Part shown: positions 1 to 8,685 of the stretch, piece after piece
Position numbering within the stretch: the stretch's first letter is position 1
Layout: every line of letters starts with the position of its first letter
Origin: Hydractinia symbiolongicarpus
Taxonomy: Eukaryota; Cnidaria; Hydrozoa; Anthoathecata; Hydractiniidae
Direction: 5' to 3'
Assembly: GCF_029227915.1 (NCBI RefSeq)
Contig: NC_079875.1
Location: 31,689,501-31,753,500, forward strand
DNA: 64,000 bases
The notes under the pieces: model-generated
What the model saw: only the letters and a program-made list of their open reading frames with translations
Databases searched by the model: none
What the model was told of the DNA's origin: nothing
Made by a program: the position numbers and the translations under genes

Positions 1-279
1 CGTTTATCAATTTTGCAGCTATAAAACATAGAACCTGAGACGAGGTTGTCGTTCCAAAATGGTAATTATCTTGTATCAATGCGAAAGATCGCAAATATAT
101 AACACTCGTCACTTTGTAATGCCTCGTTTATTACTTTTACGGTTAAGATATACGGAACCTGAGACGAGGTTGTCGTGCCCAAATGACAATCATCTTGGAT
201 CAATACGAAAAATCGCAAATATATAACACTCGTCACTTCTAAATGCCTCGTTTATCAATTCCACGGCTAAGATATAAGA
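1..279. repeat. 124-bp satellite, left block
   Basis: Two to three monomers of the same satellite that fills 7.8-47.2 kb. The recurrent landmarks are visible: a gaacctgagacgaggttg core, the cgaaaaatcgcaaatat block, cactcgtcac and atgcctcgtttatcaatt. The block runs off the left end of the window and stops at about position 279 in the middle of a monomer (after ggctaagatataaga). The array resumes in the same orientation near 7,828, so the sequence between looks like an interruption of one array. Confidence 0.95.
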
Positions 280-289
280 CACTGCGTGA

Positions 290-560
290 AACATGCCTGA
301 ATACGGGAAAACGGAATTTGGTATTATAATAAGAATACGGGTGAATAACAAAAATGTACGGAAAATGTATTACACAGGATACGTGTATATTTCCGTATTC
401 GCCAGAATTAAAATTGTTCAGTGAAATACGGAAGCCGTATTCTACTGAATCCGTATAGGATACGTTTATATTTCCGTATTCGCCAGAATTAAAATTGTTT
501 GGTGAAATACGGAAGCCGTATTCTATTGAATCCGTATGTGGTAGAGCGTATCGTTCCGTA
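290..560. repeat. Subterminal TACGG/CCGTA repeats with 81-bp tandem duplication
   Basis: The motif aatacgg or its complement ccgtatt recurs many times in both orientations, often as gaaatacggaagccgtattc, which is itself a small dyad. Within it an 81-bp unit (376-456) is repeated head to tail (457-537) with about five differences. Dense short subterminal repeats are the normal transposase-binding layout of CACTA elements. Here that role is inferred only from position and from the transposase remnant inside the block. Confidence 0.7.
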
Positions 561-835
561 TGCACGAGATTGTGGACTGAAATTATTCTGCAAGTACATC
601 CCCAATTTTATTTTAAAAGCGGGCGCGGGGTTTACATTTTTGCTCTGTAAAAATTAAAAACTACTGTGAATGTTTTTTTATTATTGAAACAAAGTAAAAA
701 CTTCAATTAAATTTCAAAATTACATATACATAAATATGTTACAAATCGAACTTAAATTCCGCCGTACCAGACATCACCCGCGCCAGTAATGAAGCCGAAT
801 GTTGAAAATAGGCCTTAACAAAGTTGCTTAAACGT

Positions 836-1268
836 GATCATGTTCCGTGCCAAGCTAACAAACGTGTGCTCGCAGCTTGTCTGATGGCTCCATCCACTAA
901 ACGCATCAAGCCAAACGGTGCACTTTCCATGGCAACATTCAGTGCGAAAATTTTGACGTAAAATTACTCAACGTTATTACTGACACAGATATTTGTACCA
1001 AATATTCACCAACTATCGAATCAAGGTAGCGTTAAGAGTTTTTGAGTAAAACAAAGTATTTTTTTATCGAATAAACTAAATGAAATAATACGAAATACAT
1101 TACAAACTGATGAACATGCAACTCATTGCTTTACAAAGTAAAGGCTTAAAATTATATTGGTTACATAGAATGGATCATGTTCCATGCCAAGCTCACAAAC
1201 GTATGCTTGCAGCTTGTCTGATGGCTCCATCCACTACACGCGTCAAGCCAAACAGTGCACTTCCCATG
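836..1268 (+). repeat. 96-bp direct repeat pair
   Basis: Positions 836-931 and 1,173-1,268 are ungapped copies of a 96-bp sequence with eight differences, 337 bp apart in the same orientation. Both are open in one frame that would read DHVPCQA at its start. Six of the eight differences change the amino acid, so there is no sign of protein-level constraint. The rest of 600-1,340 is AT-rich and holds nothing else I recognise. Confidence 0.75.
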
Positions 1269-1344
1269 AAAAACAAAAAGCATTGCTTTAAAATTAGGTT
1301 TTGGAGCAAGAATTTGCATGTTTATTGTCATTATAAATACATGA

Positions 1345-2561
1345 CTAAAAAATATTTTTTCTAAGATGATTCACAACTGATGGTAAAAGTGGCCTAGCTT
1401 TTGGTTTTTTTTCCATTAGATGCAATGCAATAAATGACAATTTTTCAAATTTCATTCGAACTGACAGTCTGTCCATTAGGTACCCAACAGAATAAATATC
1501 TGTTGCTTCAGAATTGTAAGAACCAGGCACATTTCTTAGTTCATAAGCAAGATGACGAGGAATTCTGTTTTATGTTTTTTGTTTTTCAGACCCAGGTTTG
1601 ACAACGTACACTACAGGGACATGAATGAGCGTAGCTTTACCAAAATCTATTACCTTAACATATGATCCATCACGAAGTAACACATTTCTACTATGTAGAT
1701 CATTGTGTACAATGCCACGGTTGTGCATTTCTTGAACTGCTTTACATAGTACGATTAGAACTGAAATCCATTGATTGTGCGATAATGAATCGGCTGACAT
1801 TACATCATAAAAAGTCGGTGATCTACTGCCATCAGCATTCACAATCAGTTCTATGACAATTCTACAATTTCCAACTATACCAAAAAAAAAAGGGAAATTT
1901 GGATGACCTGCCATTACCAACATCAGCTTGGCTTCTGCTAAAATATCAGCATTTGATGAGTGTTCATTAAACTTTTTCACAGCAACTTTTTCTTTGATGC
2001 TTTTTATAATGCCACCTTTTACAGTCCCAAAAACACCAGACGCAAGGACATTATGACATTCTAAGTCGTCTTCTTCAAATTCGATCACTTTATAGTTAAT
2101 TGTACGATTAATGTTAAAACTTTTATTCTGATGGAGTCTCAGTAAAGATTTACAAACTTGTTCGTGCAGCCTATTATTTATTTTATGCTGCATGATTGGA
2201 TTTTTACAGTTCCGTACTGCTCTCATAATGGTTTCATTTTCCCTCTCAAGTTCCATAATTCTGACTTCTTGCTTTTGCTCTAATTCCACCTGAGATTTCT
2301 TTACTGTTTTCTTCTTTTCCCTTTGGCTGATTTTCTTAGCCTTGTTACGGATGGTTTTACTTTTTGCGGATCGTTTATGTTTGTATCTAAACCAAAAAAA
2401 GAATTATAGTTTATTGTTGAATATGAAAATTATTTAGTAATAATGAGATGAGCAGTTGATAAACAATCTTTTTTAAAGCTAATTATACAACAATTTATTT
2501 ACCTATTATTTGAAAAATCCTTTGTTGCTTTTTTTTCTTTTTCACATTGTTTATTTTCCAT
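1345..2561 (-). pseudogene. Protein kinase-like gene, two exons, in-frame stop in activation segment
   Basis: Exon 1 (2,503-2,561) starts MENKQCEKEKK and has a GTAAAT donor. Exon 2 (from 2,386, acceptor GGTTTAG) continues in frame through a Lys/Arg-rich, coiled-coil-prone N-terminus into a kinase domain. In order one sees a glycine loop (ASGVFGTV), VAVKKF with the ATP lysine, a helix-C glutamate (ILAEAK), a catalytic loop HNDLHSRNVLL with the aspartate and asparagine, VIDFGKA, an APE-like HLAYE, and TDIYSVG of helix F. The catalytic residues are present, so it could once have been active. A TAA at 1,570-1,572 breaks the activation segment. The same frame then runs on to 1,345 and completes the C-lobe. 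The loop resembles the TKL/tyrosine-like side of the kinome, but the exact family is not recognised. It lies downstream of the transposase remnant in the same orientation. Confidence 0.8.
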
Positions 2562-3024
2562 TGCTGTTTTTGTTTATCTAATAATACTCAAGAATATATA
2601 ATTACTCATTTTGAGAAAAATAATTGGTAGTAACGCCCATCAACAACCATATTTTTAGGTTTGCTTAGTCGTTAATAAAATTTAGTCTGTAAAAAATATT
2701 AGTCACTTATTTTTTATGAACATCATATTTTAAAAACACAAGTTTCGTAGAGTAAGCATCATATTTCTACACTTTTTACAAAATAAACTTATGGTTACAT
2801 GGCATGTAACAAGAACTAAAGTACACAAATGTTTGGTAAATTGAAACTATTATAAGAAAAACTATTATTGCGATAAGATTAGTAAATTAAAAAATTAACA
2901 AGGCTCTTTATATGGTTATAATTTCAAAAAGAACAATAATTCCAAAGTACATAACATATTTCAGGTTTTAGTCAAGTAATGATTTTGATGGCAAGGGAAT
3001 GATTACGTTAACAGTATCAGAACA
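2562..3024. other. AT-rich spacer between kinase and transposase remnant
   Basis: Very AT-rich sequence with no ORF, RNA gene or repeat that I recognise. It would hold the kinase promoter, since that gene starts at 2,561 and runs left. Confidence 0.6.
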
Positions 3025-4390
3025 TTACCTTGCTCCTAAACTTTGTAACATAATTTCTTCTTTACAACATATACATGATCGAAGGAAAAACTTGGGGGGA
3101 TTGAAACTTGTGTGTGAATAATCTTCATACTTAGTGGACCACATCTTTGTTGGGCAGTTAATGCCAAAGAAATCTTTGTTTTGATGTTTTTTTAAACCAC
3201 GAGCAATGTACAAAAAATGGTTAACGGTAATCTCTGTGTCATCCGACTCTTTTATTACTTTTATTTCGTACAATCCATTAATAGCTGCTGGTCTCTCTTC
3301 CTAAACACCGGATTCGTCATTTCGATAGCGGAAAACACAGACACCGTATGCAGACATTGCACCACGATAACTTTGAGTTGCAATAACAACATTGGAATTA
3401 CCAACACGAGTGAATTTTTTTCACGAACGGTGAAATACGAATGCTTATTTCAAGATACAACCTTTTTAAACTTTTGTTGATGTTTTCCATATCAGATGGT
3501 GGCAAAGTGATTCGATGCGCTATTGACAATTTCTTTTCACAATTAAACTCCAGCCGAGAACCCGACACATCATTTGAGTAACGAACACAAAGTATTAGTT
3601 TCTCATTGTCATATTGTACAGCATTGGTGATTTTGAAAGTTTCCACATCTTCTCCTGTTCTTAACTGACAACCTGAAACAAATTTTCTCATAACTTGAAT
3701 TGTTATAGAGATATTGTTTACATGAAAATTTCCCATTATGCCATTAAACCGTTCAAACGGAAAGCACCAAAATCCGTACACAGATCCATATTCCTTGATA
3801 CATTGTTTCAGGTGCAACATTAGATGCATATTTGGCACACATTTGTCACAACCATAACGATCTTGGAATTGAAAAAAAAATATTTTTAACAATTGATGTG
3901 CCTGTTTTACCTCCTGATAAGTTATAGACCGTTTACACAATAAAGAAGAAGCATTGACAAAAAGACACCAAATACTAAAGTCCTTTTTATTGATTATTCC
4001 CTGCAAACAGTACATGGAGTATATCAAAGTCCTGTGCTTCCACTCGTCAGCTTTAATGGATTTGTAGGCAACAGATATACACCTTGCGATTCTTCCAATG
4101 TCAGAAGGCACGTTCACTTTTTTCATTTTGAAATCAATTTGAGCTAACTGGTCATCAGAGATGTAACTATGTTCCACCCAAATCACGAATGTATGCTTAG
4201 CAACCCTTAACATCAAATTATGTATAGGATCAATCTCGTGCATTACAATGGGATCAAAATATGGCAGTTTTAACAATTCAGTATATCTGGCGCCATTAAC
4301 TTTTTAGTGTTCTCTTTGTTGGTCTTTAGTTTGGCACAAAAGCCAAGCCTCACAAATCTTCTTATGATCCTCACTATTCCTTGGAAGTCA
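3025..4390 (-). pseudogene. Tnp2/EnSpm-type transposase, decayed C-terminal half
   Basis: The long open segment 3,398-4,306 reads ELLKLPYFDPIVMHEIDPIHNL, then VPSDIGRIARCIS, PNMHLMLHLKQCIKEYGSVY and FWCFPFERFNGIMGNFHVNN. These are landmarks of the Tnp2-like transposases of EnSpm/CACTA and related elements, in the right order. Upstream, HKKICEAWLLCQTKDQQREH lies in the same frame but is cut off by a TAA at 4,304-4,306. Downstream the frame is lost near 3,420, and matching sequence continues in another frame (RVGNSNVVIATQSYRGAMSA, then LYEIKVIKESDD down to 3,025) with a further stop. At least two nonsense lesions and one frameshift make it a pseudogene. It encoded the DNA-cleaving enzyme of its element. 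Confidence 0.8.
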
Positions 4391-4711
4391 AAATGAAATG
4401 TCATTTGCCTGATTCACATCAGCGAACTTGTGTTAATGTTGACAATTTATATATTTTTCTTGTCATCACACTGACACCCATACACGAACAACAGTTAAAT
4501 TAGAGTAAACTTTGTAAGTTCAACTTAAAGAAAAATCACATCATTAAAAATCTGCATATTTGAAACCAAGAATCTTTGTTAAGACGGTATTTGCCTTGTC
4601 AATTGCAGTACGCTATAAGTCTAAAATTTTTCTGCAAAGAGGAGAAGGTTGTTAGGGTCTGACATTTGCAGAAAAAGTTTGCAATACGTGACTAGCTAGC
4701 TGTGAATCATG
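4391..4711. other. Non-coding stretch inside the transposase unit
   Basis: AT-rich with scattered stops in all frames. It probably covers an intron or decayed exons between the zinc-finger ORF upstream and the Tnp2 domain, but no splice pair could be defended. Confidence 0.45.
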
Positions 4712-5044
4712 TCACGGAAAGGTCAACCTTGCTGACAGTGAATTAACATATAACAAGTTCTCACCTCTCGAATGAGTGTTTTCCAAATCACTTTCTTCTT
4801 CTGACCTCTCACCATTGCTACAGCTTGCATTAATTTCTTCATTATCCAAACTCATTTCCTTCACGTCATGATGCTTTTCATGCAGTAAAACTTTGGTCTT
4901 CTTGAGACAATATCTTGGTTTTATTTTAGTTTTGATGCAATTTCCTGTCCTATGTTTTAAGTAATAATTCGTTTTTGAAACGCTTTGACCACAAAAGATG
5001 CACAACTTTCTTGAAGCTCGTGCTTCCACAGCTTCCGCAGCCAT
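4712..5044 (-). CDS. Small zinc-knuckle-like ORF, possible first exon of transposase
   Basis: A 110-residue frame starting MAAEAVEARASRKLCIFCGQ. Near the N-terminus a C-x2-C...H...C pattern (CIFCGQ, then KHRTGNC) suggests a small zinc-binding fold. It is followed by a basic stretch and then an acidic Ser/Glu-rich segment (GERSEEESDLEN). It sits immediately upstream of the Tnp2 remnant in the same orientation. A DNA-binding zinc finger at the N-terminus is common in such transposases, so a first exon is the likeliest reading, though it could be an independent small gene. Within the frame no lesion is seen. Confidence 0.5.
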   Translation of the reverse strand: MAAEAVEARASRKLCIFCGQSVSKTNYYLKHRTGNCIKTKIKPRYCLKKTKVLLHEKHHDVKEMSLDNEEINASCSNGERSEEESDLENTHSRGENLLYVNSLSARLTFP

Positions 5045-5655
5045 GGTTTTCAGACAAAGAAGCTATCGTCCCGCAAAAATTTATTTATTTTTTTGAGGAA
5101 TATTTTATATATTTTCAGGACTGGCATGTGTTAATGGCACATTAAATGCTTTTTAAGGGGGATAGAAAAATTTCTATTATATCTTTAAACTTTAGTTTAT
5201 TCAAACAAGCAAGTCTTATTTAAGTAATTGATGAATAATTATATTAAGTGATCAAAACTCATTCCATCATTGGGTCCTGTTTTTTGATAAATATAGCATA
5301 AGCAGACAATGGGATGGGGATACTTAAATGTTAACCATTGCCTCCAATGTCAGAAAATTACAAATATTCGGAGATATAAAATATTTATTAATCAATTTGT
5401 CAAAATAAAATATATTCCGTGCGTTCATTACAAAATTTGAAAAATATATATATATAGATATTTTAAATGTTGTAACCATTTCTCCCCCTGCAATATTTGT
5501 GGCGCCAATTTTAGAGTTTTTCCAACATTGTCCTTCTTGTTGATGTTTCTTCTCCATTCTCTTCTCCATCTGCAGCAAATATATTTTCTGGCAAACATTT
5601 TCTCATTAGCTACCTTATATCTCAAAAATAATATATAATATTCAAAAATCAAATA
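5045..5655. other. Divergent intergenic region
   Basis: AT-rich spacer between two gene units that point away from each other: the minus-strand ORF starting at 5,044 and the plus-strand exon starting at 5,656. It includes a short (TA)n run at about 5,445-5,455. Any promoter for both units should be here, but no specific motif stands out. Confidence 0.5.
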
Positions 5656-5922
5656 ATGGCATCAAGTGGAAGTTTTTTTAATAAAAGGTTTACAACTCCT
5701 AAAGGTGTGAGGGTATTACTACCAAAATCAAGCTCCACGAGCAACAGAAATTTGTACAAGTGAGTTTGCTAATTTGTTATTCCTTAGATTAACCCATATT
5801 TTTACATATTTTGATCATCTTGCTGATGTAAATACTTTTAGATCTTCACCAACACAAGATCTTTTCGTTTCGTCATCAGTTTTGTCTACTCCTACGAGCA
5901 ATAACAGCACAAACATGCTCAG
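5656..5922 (+). CDS. Two putative 5' exons of the divergent gene
   Basis: Exon 5,656-5,759 reads MASSGSFFNKRFTTPKGVRV and ends at a GTGAGT donor. Exon 5,842-5,922 follows an ACTTTTAG acceptor, keeps the frame (SSPTQDLFVSSSVLS), and ends at a strong CAG|GTAAGA donor. Both are Ser/Thr-rich and basic, with no known domain. I could not find an in-frame acceptor joining them to the next exon group, which has its own ATG at 6,075. They may be an alternative first-exon set or a separate small gene. Confidence 0.45.
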
Positions 5923-6074
5923 GTAAGAATATAACACAACAGTCAGAGACATAAAAGTGCCAATATCAGCTGCAAACGTGAGTTGGCGACTTTTCAAATA
6001 ACTTTTTTATTTTTTTCGAGCTAAGATGGCTTGCATGTGATTTTGCTTAAATTTGAAACTGGATCGTCAACAAC

Positions 6075-7296
6075 ATGGAAGACAAGTTTACGAAAAAATT
6101 AGAGGACGTAAAATTGTTTTACAGAAATGAGGTTGACGATTTAAAATTAGAAATTCAGACCCTCAGAGATGAAATTTCAATTTTAAAAGCACCTAAAGAA
6201 ACAACAAAAGTTAGCATTCCTGTGGAGCTCTCAGTAAGTTTTTTTTATTTCATGTTATACTTTTATGAGAAATAAAATATAGAAACACATTCATATGTAA
6301 AATGTTTTTATTTACACAAAAAATGATCCGGGATTTGTATCTGCAATATGAGGAGGAAGGTGGTTGGGATTACACAAAAGCGTAAATATCATTTTTACTT
6401 TATCACAAACCTGGAACTCTTAAAATGCATATTATACTTTATTGATCACTTTAAGGTATAAAGTCAAAGAAAATGTGATGGTAACAAATAACATACTACA
6501 GGGTTTAAAAGATGGTGAATGCTCAGAATCTAAAAGAGTGCAGAGAAGTATGTATATAATAATTTACAGGTTGATTAATAGCAGTGTCATAATTTTATGG
6601 ATTTGTCAGACAGTTAATAAATATTTATACTTGAACGAACTCCCGATATGTTAAATCCAGTAGCAATTACATTTTGAAATAATTTAATTGTGCACTTTCT
6701 TTCAGGAGCAGTGAATCGATATTTTGAAAGCCAAAAAAGAAAGCACAAATTACTTCTAAAAAGTGAAGAAGAACAAGGGATGGTAAAAAGAAATAGACGC
6801 ATGATAACATCCAGGCATAGAGTGAGTATTTTAATACAATGTTAACAGTTCTCCATCTCTATTATGAAGCTGTTATTGCATACTTTAAGGGAAGGTGTTT
6901 GCAGAAAAAAAATTGTTCTGTTTTTGCTGGTGAAGCTGAACCACAAAAGTTTAATGCATTTCTGTTTGATCACCATCTTTTTATTAACAATATTTTTTTT
7001 AGTTGTTTGCAATGCGAGAAAGAGTTGAAAAGGGAGATGATGATCTGGAACAGTGGCAAAGACTCAATGTTTGGGCAATGTCAGATAAGGAGGAAGATGA
7101 GAATGGGCAGAAGATTTTTAGAAGTCTTCCGTGGCGTAATGAATTGTCCACAGATTTAATCCGAAGATGCGATACAGCACTTGGTGTTGTTAGGCGTTAT
7201 GGAGAGCCCTCAGAAAGGGAACCTAATATGCATTGTTTGGAATTTGTCAATCAGAACATTCTGAACAATGATGATAACATACAGCCAAACGCTTGA
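6075..7296 (+). CDS. Multi-exon uncharacterised protein (HNxxV/RYF/LPWR-type family)
   Basis: Exons 6,075-6,233, 6,353-6,381 (weak acceptor), 6,456-6,547, 6,706-6,821 and 7,003-7,296 join in one frame through GT-AG introns, giving about 230 residues. In order: a coiled coil starting MEDKFTKKLEDVK, a short WDYTKAYK/VTNNIL segment, RAVNRYFESQKRKHK, a basic RRMITSRHR stretch, an acidic MSDKEEDENG motif, then RSLPWRNELSTDLIRRCD. This order resembles uncharacterised metazoan proteins with a YF-basic-MSS/DEE-LPWR layout that are abundant in cnidarians and fish. I know no biochemical function. It ends in TGA at 7,296, with an AATAAA at about 7,543. No inactivating lesion is visible. It diverges from the transposase and kinase unit inside the same satellite-flanked block. 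Confidence 0.6.
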
Positions 7297-7639
7297 TTTA
7301 TTGGTGACAATGAAAATTTGGCTGCATATATACATTTTATCTTCTTTTAAATGTACGTATGCATTATTATATATTTTTATTTGTTTTTTTACATTTGAAG
7401 TAAAAAAAGACAGTATTTCTTTGAAATATATAAGTGTGTAGGTGTTTTCCACTAAAATTAACATGAGTTTTATGTGCTTTTGAGATTTATTTTATTATTA
7501 TCTTACTTGCTTTGAGAAAAACGATTGTATATAATGGATGTAAATAAAAAAGTTATTATTTTATGATTATTATTACATCCTTAACCCATGCATATACAAC
7601 AGAGCCCTAACAAAATGGAAGGTTTGACAGTATACCTGA
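7297..7639. other. 3' flank of divergent gene
   Basis: AT-rich sequence without ORFs of interest. It contains AATAAA at about 7,543-7,548, a plausible polyadenylation signal for the gene ending at 7,296. Confidence 0.5.
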
Positions 7640-7827
7640 AATACGGATTTTTAAGGCTGGTTCTTGCTGTCCTAAATTATCATAAAGACGAAAAAACTGG
7701 AGTCCAGGTTGGCATATAATAAGTAATACGGGATTTAATATTGTCGTATTAATAAGAATACGGCATTTATTATCCCGTATTAGTGAGAATAGGGTTCTTA
7801 TTTTGTCGTATCAGTAAGAATACGGAT
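7640..7827. repeat. Right-end TACGG-type subterminal repeats
   Basis: Several aagaatacgg, cgtatta and cccgtatta motifs occur in both orientations, matching the motif family at 290-560 on the other side of the block. One reads agaatacggcatttattatc. Satellite begins again at about 7,828 (tgtcgtcccta). Confidence 0.65.
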
Positions 7828-8581
7828 TTGTCGTCCCTAAAAACAATATTCTTGTATCAATACAAAAAAATTGCAAATATATAACACTCGTCTCTTTTAA
7901 ATGCCTCGATTAACAATTTTACGTATAAAATATCTAGAACCTGAGACGAGGTTGTTGAACCTAAATGACAATTATCTTGTATCAATACGAAAAATCGCAA
8001 ATATACAACACTCGTCTCTTTTAAAGGCATCATTTATCAATTTTACGTCTAAAATATATAAAACCTGAGCCAAGGTTGTCGTCCCTAAATGACAATTTTC
8101 TTGTCCCAATACGAAAAATTGCAAATATATAACGCTCGTCTCTTTTAAATGCCTCGTTTATCATTTCCACAGCTAAGATATAAGAACTTGAGACGAAGTT
8201 GTTGACGCTAAATTACAATTATCTTGTATCAATACGAAAAATCGCAGATATATGAGACACGTACCTTGGTAATGCCTCGTTTATCAATTCCACGGCTAAA
8301 GTATATAGGACCTGAGACGAGGTTGTCGTCCCTAAATAACAAATATCTTATATCAATACGAAAAATCGCAAGTATATAACACTCGTCTCTTTTAAATGCC
8401 TCGTTTATCAACTTTCCGGCTATAATACATAGAAACTGAGACGAGGTTGTTGACCCTAAATTACAATTATCTTGTATCAATACGAAAAATCGCAAATATA
8501 TAACACTCGTCTCATTTAAATGCCTCGCTTGTCAACTTTACGGCTATAATATATAGAACCTGAGACGAGGTTGTCGTCCCT

Positions 8582-8685
8582 GAAAAATCGCAAATATGTA
8601 ACACTCGTCTCCTTTAAATGCCTGGTTTGTATCAATACGAAAAATCGCAAATATGTAACACTCGTCTCCTTTAAATGCCTGGTTT
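8582..8685. repeat. Recombinant monomer with 57-bp duplication
   Basis: A 47-bp stretch beginning gaaaaatcgcaaatatgtaa occurs at 8,582-8,628 and again at 8,639-8,685, only 57 bp apart. The first copy is joined directly after gtcgtccct and lacks the usual atgacaattatc segment. It looks like an unequal-exchange or slippage scar. Confidence 0.75.

Larger units (their letters stand above)
280..7827. mobile_element. Candidate CACTA/EnSpm-like DNA element inserted in satellite
   Basis: Satellite in the same orientation flanks this block on both sides. Inside are a Tnp2-family transposase remnant and a kinase gene on the minus strand, a divergent multi-exon gene on the plus strand, and ends rich in TACGG/CCGTA motifs (about 290-560 and 7,640-7,827). 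The left edge begins with CACTG at 280-284, the usual start of EnSpm/CACTA ends, and the subterminal short repeats also suit that superfamily. Against it, I see no matching terminal inverted repeat at the right edge and no clean target duplication. About 15 bp of the interrupted monomer is missing between the two satellite edges. The right end may be deleted, or the block may be a composite. Confidence 0.4.

Noticed and set aside
239-565. 108-codon minus-strand frame in the left end
   Set aside because: It overlaps the 81-bp tandem duplication and dyads, and its protein repeats (DSVEYGFRIS) merely mirror that DNA repeat.
1110-1364. 84-codon plus-strand frame
   Set aside because: It covers one copy of the 96-bp repeat. 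Six of eight differences from the other copy are amino-acid changing, so no coding constraint is apparent.
7003-7464. Minus-strand frame at 7,210-7,464
   Set aside because: It opposes the terminal exon of the plus-strand gene and its AT-rich 3' flank; no homology is recognisable.
280-7827. Confident terminal inverted repeats for the block
   Set aside because: The left edge CACTG has no matching partner near 7,827. CACTAATACGGG read on the minus strand near 7,775 is suggestive but lies inside the block and does not extend into a match.
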